Assembly: GCA_027382625.1 (NCBI GenBank)
Contig: JAJKFJ010022659.1
Span: forward strand, 62,001 to 126,000
Source: Tetmemena sp. SeJ-2015
Lineage: Eukaryota > Ciliophora > Spirotrichea > Sporadotrichida > Oxytrichidae
Length of the DNA: 64,000 nucleotides
Direction: 5' to 3'
Below, piece by piece: positions 33,855-46,611 of the stretch. The notes beneath the pieces are model-generated. The model worked only from the letters and a program-made list of their open reading frames with translations, was not told the origin of the DNA and ran no database searches. Within the stretch, counting starts at the first letter, position 1. Every line of letters starts with the position of its first letter. Made by a program: the position numbers and the translations under genes.

Positions 33855-34600
33855 TCATTGAGGCGGTCTTTATTGAGGGGGAGGAGGTCTCATGCCTGGG
33901 GGAGGACCCATACCTGGAGGAGGAGCCATTCTCATACCTGGTGGTGCGCCGCCCATTCCTGGTGGGGGACCGCCCATGCCTGGAGGTGGCATTCTCATAC
34001 CTGGAGGAGGGCCTCCCATTCCTGGTGGTGCCATCATTCCTGGAGGAGGCATTCTCATGTGTCCTTGTGGCATAGGTGGTCTTATTCCTGGAGGAGGAGC
34101 CATGCCAGGTGGAGGTGGCATCATTCCCATTCCAGGTGCGCCAACTCCTCTTCCAGGGCCAGCAAGTCCTGGAGGAGGCTGCTATCCGAGTGGTGCTATG
34201 TTAACTGCTCTTCCCATTGGTTGAGCTTTTCCTGGACCTCCCATCGCAGCTCCTTCTCCGATTCTTCTTGCCGGCTGAGAGGGAGGAGCTTCAGCGCTCA
34301 TTGTTACGATGTTCTCTCCTCTTAGAAGCACTAACCCTAATCAAACCCCATAACAAAAACTAAGAATACTCACTTTCTCATATATCACACTTTCATTTAT
34401 TGGGTGAATGCTCTCTTCTGCTCTCTTTCCTTATCTTCAGGTCTCTTGGGCTTGATCTTTCTGTACTCCTCAGTATCTGCGAGCACTAGATTCATGTGCT
34501 TATCAAAGGCGATGAAGGTGCCCACGAGCATCCTTGCATCTTGAATGGTCACTCGCACTCTGTAGTTGATCCACTACAAGAACTTGCTACTTCTCGACAT
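33855..34600 (-). CDS. SNRPB: Small nuclear ribonucleoprotein SmB/B'
   Basis: Starts [19 protein letters not shown]; Sm1 motif includes [20 protein letters not shown], and Sm2 is [15 protein letters not shown] after removal of one IES. A long Pro/Gly/Met-rich tail follows (repeats of PPPGM and GGPPPGM), then TGA at 33855-33857. This is the domain order of SmB, a core spliceosomal Sm-ring protein, nuclear. About 225 residues. The tail is built of PGM repeats like animal SmB. The antisense strand of this GC-rich tail is also open for over 100 codons, which is a shadow. Confidence 0.92.
34339..34406 (-). other. IES inside SNRPB Sm fold, pointer ATT
   Basis: ATT (minus strand) lies at 34407-34409 and 34339-34341. 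Removing 68 bp joins EREQKRA to [10 protein letters not shown], the exact Sm2 approach seen in SmB. Unremoved, TGA stops the frame. Confidence 0.8.
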
Positions 34601-35030
34601 TAAAAAATATAAATATACTTTTCAATATTCTAAACTTCAAAATATTATACTTCCAAACAGAGTTTATATATTTAAAAAGCATTGGACGCATATCTAGATT
34701 TATCATCCTCTGATGCAAGTTAATTGAAGCTTAAAAAAGGATGATTAAAATTTTGAAATACTCTTTAATAGTTGGTGCCAATAATATTACTAGCTGAGGC
34801 TTTATTACTACTCTATTTACAAGGCTTTGTCAAATCATATAGCACTTTTAAACAACGATGGAGTCACATCACTTTCATAATTACAAGACACAGCACACAA
34901 ACTATATTAAATGCTAATTAATTTGAGGAAGTGACTAATATCTTGACCTCTAGAGTTGTTATAGGAGTTTATTTGATTAAAATGCTAGAGCGCCCTCTCG
35001 TTTAGTGCTGCAGGCGATCGGAAGGATTAG
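34601..35030. other. Intergenic, no gene seen
   Basis: AT-rich, with no supported coding frame. It lies upstream of SNRPB and downstream of the next minus-strand gene. Confidence 0.45.
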
Positions 35031-36410
35031 TCAAATTGGTAGTTTTATTGAGAATTCTACAATTAAAGACTCTGCTGCTGCTCGTTCATATTCCTTAGTA
35101 TTTCCTTGTATTCTCCTTCGATCCCACTTAGATTTAAATGGAATATAATGAAGATTATGCTTTGGTTGCTTAATTGTGCTAATTGAGCGGTTATTTAGGG
35201 CGTTAAAACCTGGAGATCCATTTAATAGCAGCATCTTTTTATTATCATCCAATTATCTTGCAATCAGAGAAAAGTTATTAAATTATTCCAAGATAATAAA
35301 TGTAGAAGTACTTATTGAATCTCTCTTAAAGATCTAAGTCAAAGATTATGTATTTAAAATCACAAAATATACAAATATTAGCCTCAAGCAAATTTTAATT
35401 CAACTTAAAAGTAAATATTAACAATAGAATGAGGGGATTGAATAATTGGAGTTTTGGATACTTTAATAGAGCGTAAGTTTGAGGGCGTCTTGAGTTATTT
35501 ATGCTCAAAGAACTGCTTCTCATTCTTACTTTCCTGGTGCCTAGCTATAAAACTCTTCACATCGCTCTTCAATGCAACATTTAAGCTATAAAATGTAGGG
35601 AAAATAAGTAGATAAGTTTCTATAAAATTGTTCCTAGGCTTTAAAGTTGATGCATGCTGTCTCGAGTTATTCAGAGACTGGTATTCATTGATCTGGCTCT
35701 GCTAGAGAGAAGGTCTAACTCTAATTCTTCTAGCAGGGTTATCCATATTACCAATCATGCCAATTGAGGCATCAGCCTTTCTAAGAAGTGCATCGATGTC
35801 ATCGAAATCATCCTCTAACATTCGCTAAGTTGTGGTAAAAGACTGCACTCTTACACTTTAAAGTATAAGTATAACTATAAACTTTCTACCTATGATTGCA
35901 CATATGAGGGCCTGGGTCTCTATTATTCTTTGGGAGTCTCTAGCTTAAGAATCTCCCTCCTGTATAGCGTTGAAGGAGTATCTAACTCTAACGGGCGCTC
36001 ACTGTGCGGTTTACTCTCAATAGCGGCTACTTGAATATTCTGAATATCCTTAGAGTCAGGATTGCTCTGTGCTTGATTCTTCTGCTCCTCAGACACTACT
36101 ATCTTAGCCGCATATGTCTTCTTCTTTCTCAGGTTTTGAAGATAAGAGGAGTTACTCTAAATCTTCGTTTTCATGAAATCGTTTACGGTATGCTTCTCAC
36201 TCTGTACAGCAGTTTATAATTATCATAAGAATGAAAAGAAGGGAGAGTTTCCTGCTCTGAGTTTGAAAAATTTGACTTTATAGGCTTGATACTGCTGTCA
36301 GGTTTTGTTTATTTAGCTTGGATGGGGTCTACTGCTATCTATTATTCTTCTATATTATAAGACGACGACTATTCAACAATCGCATCTGTCTCACTTTGCT
36401 AGTCACTCAT
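35031..36410 (-). CDS. Hypothetical Q/S-rich protein
   Basis: Starts MSDQQSETDAIVEQSSSYNI. Low-complexity and basic stretches follow, including LRKKKTYAAKIVVSEEQKNQ, LEDDFDDIDALLRKADASIG, NPARRIRVRPSLQQSQINEY and a C-terminal KHNLHYIPFKSKWDRRRIQG block ending KLPI before TGA at 35031-35033. One IES with pointer GTGCA is supported; other AT-rich gaps (near 36170-36210, 35560-35640 and 35270-35420) are probably IESs or introns but are not resolved. No family recognised. Confidence 0.55.
35844..35896 (-). other. IES in the hypothetical gene, pointer GTGCA
   Basis: GTGCA (minus strand) lies at 35897-35901 and 35844-35848. Removing 53 bp joins RPSYVQ to SFTTTQRMLEDDFDD in frame. Confidence 0.65.
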
Positions 36411-36733
36411 TGAAAATAGTTATTAAATAGCAAAGGGCTTCACAATCCTTCGGATTTTACTTTGAAATGGAGCTTGATTTGTAGTCAGATTTTTTATCAT
36501 CCTCATTATATTTTACTCATCAAAATTAAAATTCTAAAAATACCAATAAAAAAGATATCAAAGATTAAAAATTAACCGTTATGTTTAAAATATGTGGAAA
36601 CTGTGCCGAATTAATTGAAAAATAGTAAATCTAAAATTGTTTTTCTTTTATAAATTAGAAGATAAAAAGTTTGCTTATATTTTGTCTTTCCTGATCATTT
36701 TCATTTCTAAGGGCTTGAGAATAATCTAAACCC

Positions 36734-38340
36734 TCATATTATTGCTATATTACGTCTGGAGAGGAAACTTTGCTGTATATTCTCTGCTATTAGCTGCTCT
36801 ACTTGGCTGTTCTATCGATATCAGACTGCTTTAGTTTTATTGGAGCTACTTTTTTAGTTTAGTTTTCACTTACTCCCTCTTCCATTTTCATAGATGGGTT
36901 CTTAGAGCTTGTTTTTGAAGCATCTCTTGGAGATACTCTGGCAGAAGCAGATGAGGTTTTTATTTTATTTTTGGATAATGAAGATGATGATGCTCTTTAA
37001 TTTAGCTATTATTTAATTTAAGAATCCTCTGGCTTTGGAAGCTGTTTAGTGCTCTATATCTCCTACTATTCTTATTAGATAGGGGATATCTTCTTATCTA
37101 GTTTGTACTTCAGTCTTTGAATCAAGTCGCTAACTCCATCGTAAACTATACTATTTTCTTAGAAAGTGGGTTCTTTATAAACAAAAAGCGAGACTATAAA
37201 TTGTTCTTAGGATAAATGGAAGGAAGAGATAGGATTTACAAGTTGTGTTTTAATTAGAGGGGGTTCCATTTTTGTTGTAATTTTAGATTCTGCTATCTGA
37301 TTCTCACTAAAACAAAACATTTATTTAAGATAAGTAGGTAAATTTTCTTTTTTTTTATTTGGATGATACGCTTATCTCTTAGAGATTCTTATTTTTTAAT
37401 TTTTGAGGGCGATTGTTTGGCTAGTTTAAAAAAAGCTGGAGGATCTTCGGTAGACTTATGCTCCCACTCAAGTCTGACTCCTCTATTTCATATTGCGAAA
37501 CTTCATCCACATTTCTGTTATTCCAAATAAGAAATTAAATTACGTTTTATCGTGATTAGGTAATTGATAAAGAGGAAAAATTAATTATTTATAGGTCTAT
37601 TTATTGAAAGAGAAATATTTATTTATAAAATTTAATTACTAAATATAGGCAGTTACTTTTATAGCGTGATTTATAAATTTATGAGGTGCATCTTGGGGAC
37701 TGCTCTCATCCGATTGTATTTATTAATCCGCTTAATATAAATTAAATGAGATTAATCGGATGGCCTCTTAATAATATTTTTATTTTTGGAGTCAGATCTC
37801 TCTCTAGTCAAAATATTTATTTGGATAATACATTCCATAAATAAGATTCTGTTAATTTCTAGTTAAGTCTTGTTTTATAGCGGCAGCTGGGACTTATCTC
37901 AACTGCTTGAGAGATTGAGCCTTCTTCAAAATCTTACTTTTAAAAAAATGAATCTCGTTTTCATCGTGTCTCTTGCTGAATTTCTCCCTAATTTATGCAA
38001 TCTTGGAGTGAGAGCGAGCTGAATTTGTAGCTGCTGCTATGCTTTTTGAGTTACTCTACTCAGTCTGGAAAAATGAATCATTCACAACAATTTTAATCTC
38101 TCAAAGGAAAAATTAATGTCTTCTAATATTCACGCTAAATAAAAATGAAAATGATATTAATACTTAGATTGCTCGAGAGCTTTTTAGAGTAGAAAGAGAA
38201 ATCCTCATTTTCATCAGAATTCTCTTCCACTTAGTTTTTCTATTTGAACTGAATCTAGTGCTCCTTAAGGTTTTTATCTCATGCCTAGTCATTTTACTTA
38301 GGTGTTGTGCTCTATGAAGCTTTCATTTAATACTACTATA
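36734..38340 (-). CDS. Hypothetical Q/S/K-rich gene, heavily interrupted
   Basis: Minus-strand pieces read well with TAA/TAG as Gln: about 38160-38270 (QVEENSDENEDFSFYSKKL), 37895-38065 (SIAAATNSARSHSKIAQIRE), 37380-37500 (QYEIEESDLSGSISLPKILQ), about 37040-37269 (MEPPLIKTQLVNP, then VYDGVSDLIQRLKYKL) and 36760-37030 (a Ser-rich stretch, SASARVSPRDASKTSSKN). AT-rich DNA separates them. Whether this is one gene or two (a start at 37269 is possible) is not clear, and order and joins are unresolved. No family recognised. Confidence 0.4.
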
Positions 38341-38774
38341 AGTAAAATTTAGTTTATAAGGAATTTGATGTGGATATGGCGGTGAGTTATTTGAAAGATT
38401 ATTTATAGGTTGTCGCTGTTGTCTCATGATTATTAATATTACAGAAATAATATTTTATAATAGGCGTTCGAATAAAGTTCAAACTAACTTCATCATCGAC
38501 ATCATATAGTGGTGCTACTTAAATCTCCTCTCAAACTCATCTAAACAGCTAGGTATTCACTTATAAGAGCAGTAAAATTAAGAGATTTAATATCACCAAC
38601 TAACCTACTCATTATTCTATTTTTAATTTATTCACACAATTTTTTGAAAAAATTTTATTGCATGTTAAAAAAGGGATTCAATCTTTCTAAGTAGACCGAT
38701 AATAAATTTTAACTTGAGTGAGATGTATTCGTTGAATTTAAATTAAGAAATAATACAAAAAATCAGAGGAAGTA
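38341..38774. other. Intergenic between divergent genes
   Basis: AT-rich. It probably contains the 5' ends of the minus-strand hypothetical and the plus-strand RCC1 gene. A possible coding trace near 38500-38560 is too short to call. Confidence 0.35.
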
Positions 38775-41700
38775 ATGGCTTTAAATTAGAGAGTTAGCTT
38801 TCAAGGTAACATATTTTAGATAGAGAGTGTGTGTGTTTAAATTAAAAATACTTTTAGGCTTAAACTAGATGGTAGCAAGTAAAGGACAGTCGCCTATAGT
38901 TGCTTCTACTACTATAAAAAATGGACAGGTTGTGCAGCTCCCACTCAGAATTATAAACTCTTTCGCTCATTTTTATATGGAATCCTATGTTTAAAATACT
39001 TTAAAGAAAATTAATACAATATTTTAAAAAAGAAAACTGACTTTTATCCCATTTTCTGGAATATAAAAAGACACTAATGCTTTTTATAGTTAATGGAAAT
39101 GTTTGTGAATATGGTTTATCTTCTAAAAGCGAGGCTTAAAATGTGAAGAGCAACTCATTCTATAATAACGAGGAGCAGAGAGATATTTCTTAAAACTAAA
39201 GACAGTAGAGAAACCAAGCTGGAGCAGAAACTTTCAACAGTTTCAATTAATTTATAATCAGATAATTTAATCTAGATTTTTATTTTGAATTTTATTTTGT
39301 CAGTTACAGTTCATTCAATCAAAATTAGAGCAGAAATCCCAACTACAATTATGACTCTGAAAGTAAGCAGTATATCATTCTTATAAGGATTTAGAGTCCG
39401 AGCAGATAGTCAATGTGCTAGCAGGCTAAGGAATTAGCTTATTGACTCTGAGCGAAGACCCTTAAACTATTCAGCCTCATCACTAGTAGAATCAGCAAAT
39501 TAATCAGGTTCAAGCTCAACAAAATGAAAGTGGTTACCATACTGAGATATTTTCTTGGGGCTCTGATTAGGCTGGATAGTTGGGTCTGGGATAAGGTCAA
39601 GTTGGAAAATCCTATTCTTTACCTAAGTATTGCACTTACAATATAGCCATCAAGTAAATTGCTTGTGGGGATGAGCACGCTCTCTTTATTGCTAGTAAGA
39701 CTATATTTGAATAAAGCTTTTAGGTGGTAACTTAGTCTATTCTATGGGTTCAAATCAATACGGTTAGCTTGGAATAGGTCCATCAGATGTTAAGCTGAGG
39801 AACTCGCCCATTCTAGTTGAGAGTTTATGCAGAAAGAAACCTATTCAATAGCATGCGGCTCTTATCACTCTTTGCTATGCACAGACTAGGGAGAAGTCTT
39901 CTCTTGGGGATAGGAATATTTGCAGCTCTGGGAACTGGAAATCTAGACAACTAATTCACACCTTAGAGACTAAGTATAGCGGGAGAAAATAATCCAATTA
40001 GTTAAGTCTCAGCTGGAATGAGATTTTCAGCTTTCCTTGATTATAATGGTAGAGTTTTTGCCTGTGGTCAAAATGAGGCTGGTTAGTTAGGGACAGGAGA
40101 AAGGGAGCAAGAAGTATATCCTGTTGCGGTCAAAACTGTGAAGGATAAAATCAAAATGATAGCGTGTGGGTAAATGCACATGCTACTTCTCACAAGTAGC
40201 GGACATGTATTTTCTTGTGGAGCAAACAGCTTTGGTTAACTAGGATTGAATAATAAGAGAAACAGTCTCGTTCCTACCCTCATAGAAGACATCTCTCACA
40301 TTCCCATGAGGCAAGTTGCAGCAGGCTCCTTCTCTGCTTCAGTTTCTCACGATTCAGGTGACTTATTCATATGGGGATCAGGTATCTTTGGAGAGTTTCT
40401 GACCCCTCACAGAGTCAAGACTATTCAAGGAGCGGTTGTTCAAGTTGATATTGGAAATCATTATGGAGTCGCTCTAAATAAAAACGGCCTGCTTTATAGT
40501 TGGGGCCACAATAATAATGGGGAATTGGGCCAAGGAGATTTAGAAGAAAGGCCTACTCCCCAAGTTTTGTCTTCTTTGAACGAGCGAAGGGTTACTTAAA
40601 TAGCTTGTGGAAGAAATTTCTCAATAGCGCTAGGTTAAACTTTGAGAATAGGAGAACAGTCTAATCCAAGTAGAAACCAACAGCAGCAGATGATAATGGA
40701 ATCAATGAATTCATTTTACAACAACACCTTCCATGAGAAGAGAGATCAACAAGACCCCTCTCGAGTGAACCCTCATCAGGCTAATTAGAGTTACTACAGT
40801 ACTAACGACTAGCAGCATATCAAAAATTAGAAGCTGAGTTTTTATTTAGGAGAGTGTTTCAAACATCTAATACACAGATGAGTCTTTTGACTTGAGAAGG
40901 ATTCCTATGGGAGCTCTCAGATGAAATCTTCTACCAAATCTAGTTCTAAAACGAAGAAGTCTGGTAGAAAAACTAAAGCCCTTCAAATAGCTAAGGCAAG
41001 GTAAAGCTTAAATAGTAGCACTCTCAATCTTCAAATTTGAGCATCATGCATATGCTATAATAGAATCATAAGAAAAAGGACACACTTAGGAGGAATACTT
41101 CAAATTCACAAAATTACACTCCAATTAGATCTCAATCCCCTATGAATAAATCTTCTAAGTCAAATGGAAGTAAATTGGAGTAGAATACTTAAAAATTAAA
41201 TTATCTTCCGACTGTTCTATGCATGGATAATAGTAGTACAACTAGTGCAAGAAGACAGAGTGCGCAATTGCTAAAATAGACATCATAATAACCACTGCCA
41301 TCATCTACAACCAAAAACTGATGAGAACTCCAAGTAAGCCAAAATTAATTCAATATATCGAGGTGAGAACTGCCACCTCGACTTAGAATAATTAAGATCT
41401 CTAATTATCAAAAAACATTCTTAAAAGAAACATGGAGTTGACTTTCACTTCCTCCAAGAGTTCCTTGAACTTTATTAAAATATCTTATCACTTGCATTCA
41501 TTTATCTCTGCTTTCTACAACCTACCTAATTAACAACAATCGCAACCTATAAGTAAATTAATGAATAAATGAGAGATAATTTTTTCTTCCAAGTCGTTTG
41601 CCATGGATAATTAAAAGAAGTCGACAGAGTGCGCACTTTGCTAAAATAGACACCATAATAACCACTGCCATCACTAACAACCAAAAACTGATGAGAATTC

Positions 41701-44569
41701 GAAGTAAGCCAAAATTAATTCAATATATCGAGGTGAGAACTAATCTACCAAAAAGATCTCTATTAAAAATTTTCTTAGAATGTTTTTAAGTCGAAGAGCA
41801 GGCCCAAAAAGTCGAGTTCTAAAATTTTGATAGGCTAAGGTTAGATTGCAAGTGACCCCTCAAGATACTTCACTTAGGATAATTTTCAAAGAGAGCCCTT
41901 TCAATAGATTTAGAATTTTCCGAACCAGCAGCAAAATCAGCCTATCATTCCAATAAGCAACAATTATCAAACTCAGTTCTAGAGATCATCATAGTTTGAA
42001 AAAGTCCCTCAAGAAAACTATTAATCCTAACCTGCACTTGGATAGACATAAATAATAGTTGATAACTCACAGCTGATTCAATAGCTGGTTTCTCTATCTT
42101 TAAATTTATGGATATTGCGAAATAGTTGCGAGAGGAGGTCGATTCACTTAAACAACAGTTGAGTAGGAACAGAGCAGACAAGTAAAGCCTTGAAGAGCAA
42201 ATTAACTACGAACGCAACAGAGATAGTAAGCGGAGTCTTAAGCTATGGATTCGAGACTTTAGAACTAGTCTCTTTAGTCTTAGAATCAGTAACATTTCAT
42301 ATTATTCTGCTATTTTGAATGAAGACTTGAAGATAAACAATGAAAGGTTGTTGAGGGAGATAAACGAGTATAGAGAGATAAATATGGAGTTGATGAGCGA
42401 CAAAGATAAAGCTATCTTGTTTGAAAGAAGAGCAGCTGAATTCGATAAGGAAACTTAGAGACTCAAGGTCATCAATCATGATAAATTTTATCTTGTCTTT
42501 CTCCCATTTTTTATTTGAAAGAGAGCAGGAAATTAAGTCACTCCACAACCAAATCCATGAGTTGGAAGTTCTAGTGGACAAAAAAAGAAGAGAACTAGTC
42601 TAAAATGAGGGGCTGATGGTGCAATATGGGGAGAATTTGAAAGAGCTAGAAATGCAGTTCTAAAGAAGAGAGGATGAGTTGTAGACCATGAAGGATTAGA
42701 ACATTCTACACATTTATTATTTCTCTTTATTCAACTGAAGTCATTACTTGATGAAGAGAGACAACTGAATGCAAGTGTAAAGCAGATTAAAATTGCATAT
42801 GAAGAAGAGACGAATAGAAGAATCAATTGTGAGAGAGAGCTTGATAGGGCCAGAAACGAGTACTATGATGGAGAAGCTATCAAAAGCCAAGAGCTTGATA
42901 ATCTGAGAAGAGCAGTTGAGGATCTTAAATTTGAATAAAATCGTACATTTCATTATTAAGGATTTGCGATATCAGAGGGAGGACTCCCTTAAAATACTCA
43001 ATATGAAAGATTTCACTTCAGTTCATTTATGACTCTTTATGACTTATTATAAGATTAGGAGATCTCAAACTTGCAAAAAGATATAGAGCAACTTAGAGAT
43101 ATCTTGGACAAGTAAATTCAAGACGATGAGCAGTTGAAAGCTATAATAGAAGAGCTTGAGCAGAAGAATAGGAAATTAAATGACAAACTGAATGAGGTAA
43201 TTTTCACTCATGCTGCCTAATACAAAGAGAAAACTATGAAGTCACTCAACAGACAAGAGAGCCCTGACAGAGCAAGCAGAATGAATAGATATGGAGTCAG
43301 TGAAGAGTAAATATAGCAGAAAAGGAACGATGAATACGAATCAAATGAGAGGCAAAGGAGGGAAAGGCAAAAGGATATAGATTTGAGGCTTGGCTAAATG
43401 GAGATGTCCCTTAGAGATCTCCAGATCCACTCTCAAATTATGAACTTTAGTTTTGATTACAGAGTGATGCAAGAGTTGCAAAAATTTGAGAACTCAAACC
43501 AGAAAAGCCCTCTACCTATAACTAGAGTCAATATAACCGCAGGTCCTTCTAATAAAAGTCCAGCTGATCCATAAGCAGCTTCAGATCCTAACTTTAACCC
43601 AAGAGGCAGAAAGGACAGGAATACTAGAAACTAGAAAATGATGAATGTAAATGAGCTCTTCCCATTCAATCAAAATGCAAGTGATTAAGCAAGGCACGAC
43701 CCAAAAGACACCACTTAAAAGACTAATGAAAATTAGAATCGCTACTAATCCTCTCCATTAAGGTAGAAACTAGATCCTATTTTCAATAATATGGTTCATA
43801 ACAACAACAAAGAGAGCAGACAAGAAATTCAAAATCCCTTTACTAACTAGTCCTTTATGACTAACCAGAATAATTCGAGTAACACTACTCCTATAAGGCC
43901 TCACCAATTAGAGGCAAGAGACCTCTCTGAGTAAGATGCAAAGTTCAGAGAATACCAAGATAAGATGAAAAGCTCTTGCGAAAAGCTAGCAAACGTCCTG
44001 GGCTTAAATAACACTAAGAACCTAAGACATCAACCTTTGCAGTACTCAGAGTCTTCAAATTCTTAATAGAACCTTCACTAGCCTACTTTCATTACAGGCA
44101 TAAATACCTCTGCCAATAAGAGGAATCTCTCATCTACTCCAAATGGGAATTACCTTAACAAGAGTGAAAGCAGAAGTAGAGACAGGGAGGATTCGATGCT
44201 AGCAACTGGCTAGTACCATGGATTGAGAAATAAATCAATCAGCAGCTATCCGAATCAGCAGCCAGGCTACAGCACCAATCCAAGCAATAACAATAGTCAA
44301 CTCAGAAGCAAAGAAAGGAGAGAGGATGCAACCCCTTAGCATAACCAGTCACACCTAGAATCATTAGGAAAATTAAGGAGCTGAGCACCAACCTAGAATA
44401 ACTCAGATGACTTCTGTAAATTTCACATTTAATATCTTAATTTGGATTTTAGAGTATGATAAAGTAGAGCTTGCATGATCTGAGAACTAAACTTGATGTC
44501 ATGAGAAAGGATAAAGAAGCAGTGGAGAACGGCATTTTAGAGTATGAGGCTAAGAACTAATACAATTGA
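38775..44569 (+). CDS. RCC1-repeat protein with long coiled-coil / Q-N-rich tail
   Basis: Starts MALNQRVSFQGN. RCC1-type blade repeats run from about 39380 to 40640: FSWGSDQAGQLGLG, IACGDEHALFIA, SMGSNQYGQLGIG, IACGSYHSLLCT, ACGQNEAGQLGTG, SCGANSFGQLGL, then SWGHNNNGELGQGD. A Lys/Ser/Gln-rich linker follows, then coiled coil (about 42190-43200, such as ERLLREINEYREINMELMSD and NLQKDIEQLRDILDKQIQDD) and a Q/N/S-rich end to TGA at 44567-44569. Single missing bases near 39852 and 39910 break the RCC1 frame in homopolymers. Many AT-rich gaps are likely IESs or introns. RCC1 propellers serve nucleotide exchange or scaffolding; which one applies here is unknown. Confidence 0.65.
41222..41371 (+). 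repeat. Direct repeat copy 1 inside the RCC1/coiled-coil gene
   Basis: About 150 bp, from CATGGATAA to GAGGTGAGAACT, repeated with scattered differences at 41602-41741. Copy 1 continues the upstream frame (MDNSSTTSARRQSAQLLKQT). Confidence 0.85.
41602..41741 (+). repeat. Direct repeat copy 2 inside the RCC1/coiled-coil gene
   Basis: Near-copy of 41222-41371, about 370 bp downstream, with several substitutions and short indels (CATCATCTACAACC becomes CATCACTAACAACC). Similarity seems to extend weakly past AGATCTCT in both copies. Confidence 0.85.
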
Positions 44570-44719
44570 TACCTGAAAGAGAGCTTAAGAGTTAATACCT
44601 CATAGCCATTAAATCTGAATGATCTTTAGTTTACAGTATTCTAAGTTGTAATCTATAAAAGTTTACTTATAATTTAAGAACTGAACTTTATAAATAATAA
44701 TTATATTGAGAAAATATTA

Positions 44720-45859
44720 ATGAAGTCAAGTGTCATCTTCAATCGCTCTCAGAGACTGCTCCAAACAAGCATCAACGTACACTTATTTTCAGCTCATTTC
44801 TTTAGAGACTCAATAAATTTAAAAAGGGTTATGCTAAATAAGGATAAAAAATGTTTAACTTAAAACTCCTTATTTGATTGACCTATTAAGGAGTGAGGTT
44901 CTCTGGTGGACACGGCCATGGTCACGACGAGCATCACGAGCACCATGAGAGAGTTCACTTGAAGTCCAGAAATACCTCCTTCGTGAAGCCAACCCAGCAC
45001 GATCTTGATCACTAGATCGCCACCAAGCACAACTGGCTCATCAAGCTTAACATGTGGATCTACACCAAGTGGCAACCTGATAGACACGATGTTATGAGCA
45101 ACCTCAAGGTCAACAAACTCTCAGCTTTATACTCCCATTTCTAATTGATATTATTTAAGCCTATTATTGGTTTGGTAACTTTGGCATGTAAGTCAACTAA
45201 CTCCCTGTTCTAAACTCCTTCTTTAGCCTTCAAAACAAGCTTGTGCTTAGCCTTATTCGCTTCTTCATTGATGACTCCAGGAGCGTCTCAGCTAATCAAA
45301 GCTAGGGCTTAGGCGGTGGAGTGAAGTCCCACGAGAACGGAATTTTCTTGTACAAGAGTCCTCAAGCAGAAAACTTCATGAAAATGAGGTACTTCGACTA
45401 CTTGGGCTTGACTGCTTTCACATACTGGGTCACTGGCTTCCACACTTTCGCCTTCATTCCTCTCGTCTACTACCTCATCCAAACTCCTACTACTCTCCCC
45501 CTCATCGCTAACTTCACCTTCCTTATATCACATCACATAAAAATATCCTATTTCATTGATTGCTTCCATGCTGAGTTATTGCCTCACAGCGAGTAAGTAG
45601 TGTTCCACAAGACCTCTTTCTTCGGCGCAACTAGAAGAATCTACGCTGACATCAAGAACCTCGAGAAGGTAGATGCAGAGACTGTTCCCAGTAAGTTAAA
45701 CTGAAAACCCCTTATTTCTGCATAGATAAATTCTTCTGGGCCTTCAACAAGTTCGACTCACAGATGGTGTTCAGAGACAGCGAGACCAGACAATACTTCG
45801 TGTTCGATAAGGACGGCCTCTGGAACAAGGCAGCACTCGACCACCCCCTACTCAACTGA
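44720..45859 (+). CDS. Probable mitochondrial membrane protein, His-rich N-terminus
   Basis: Starts MKSSVIFNRSQRLLQTSIN, which looks like a mitochondrial presequence (Arg/Ser, no acids). After an interruption, a His-rich stretch GGHGHGHDEHHEHHERVH follows, then LIKLNMWIYTKWQPDRHDVM. After an IES, SHENGIFLYKSPQAENFMKM and a membrane-like LTAFTYWVTGFHTFAFIPLV; then HKTSFFGATRRIYADIKNLE. After a GT-AG intron (starting near 45689) it ends KFFWAFNKFDSQMVF...DHPLLN before TGA. I recognise no named subunit; a ciliate-specific respiratory-complex or ATP-synthase-associated protein is a guess from composition. The first gap (about 44790-44890) is unresolved. Confidence 0.6.
45119..45285 (+). other. 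167 bp IES, pointer TCTCAGCT
   Basis: The 8 bp repeat TCTCAGCT lies at 45119-45126 and 45286-45293. Removing 167 bp gives KVNKLSANQSQGLGGGVKS in frame. The longest IES that I can resolve here. Confidence 0.8.
45518..45562 (+). other. IES, pointer CTTCC
   Basis: CTTCC lies at 45518-45522 and 45563-45567. Removing 45 bp gives LIANFTFHAELLPHSEQ. The insert is 3n and stop-free, so the support is the repeat plus its AT-rich character. Confidence 0.6.
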
Positions 45860-46007
45860 AAACACCCAGGGTTGCATACTACTACTTTAATGCTAAAACT
45901 AGCAGACAAGTTAGAGTATTAGCACCTGTTGTATTTAAACTAATAGTTATTTAAAAGCACAAACATTAAAATTATACCATTAAATTATTAAATAAAGAAG
46001 AACAAGA

Positions 46008-46563
46008 ATGGAAGATAACTCCATCAGCAGAACATCAACTTTAGATAGTAATAGTTGCAGTATCTTTTGTGACTTATTTATAACTTGTCAGATGTGGAAT
46101 GGAAAAGCTTCTAAGATGAACAGGACTTGCAGACCATCATTGCCCTTATTGAAAAAGAATTGTCAGAGCCCTACCCCATCTATACCTACAGATGCTTTGC
46201 ACAACTCTACCCTTAATACACCTTCATGGCGTTCTATTAAGGCAAATGCATCGGCTGTATGTGACTAAGCTTGACTGGCATTCAAAGCATCAAGGAATGG
46301 GTCCAAGAAGACTAAGAGGTTATATTGCTATGCTTGCAGTAGATCCCAACTGTAGAAGAATAGGTCTTGGCAGGTAGCTAGTTCAGAAGGCAATTGATAA
46401 AATGAGAGAAGATGGAGCAGATGAGGTCATTTTAGAGGCAGAGATAACAAACACGAGTGCTCTCAAGCTATACGAGTCATTTGGATTTTTCAGAGATAAA
46501 AGACTATTGAGTTACTACCTAAATGGCAATGATGCTTACAAGTTAAAGCTCCTTTTTAAGTGA
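46008..46563 (+). CDS. NAA30: N-terminal acetyltransferase NatC catalytic subunit NAA30
   Basis: Matches NAA30/Mak3: [24 protein letters not shown], then [20 protein letters not shown] (acetyl-CoA binding R-x-x-G-x-G/A), [20 protein letters not shown] (catalytic/peptide-binding strand) and [20 protein letters not shown], ending LKLLFK before TGA. NatC acetylates N-terminal Met followed by hydrophobic residues, on ribosomes. Two frame changes occur: near 46070 (a small insert or slip between the N-terminus and [14 protein letters not shown]) and near 46258 (one base missing between KCIGC and VTKLDWH). Both could be consensus errors. About 180 residues; normal for the family. Confidence 0.88.
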
Positions 46564-46611
46564 AAATTAAGGCTAGTGACACATATTTAAGACTTATTTA
46601 AAGCAAACTAT

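Noticed and set aside
33858..34325. Long open frames on the plus strand antisense to SNRPB
   Set aside because: The GC-rich PGM-repeat tail leaves several frames open. The minus frame joins an Sm fold, so the plus frames are shadows.
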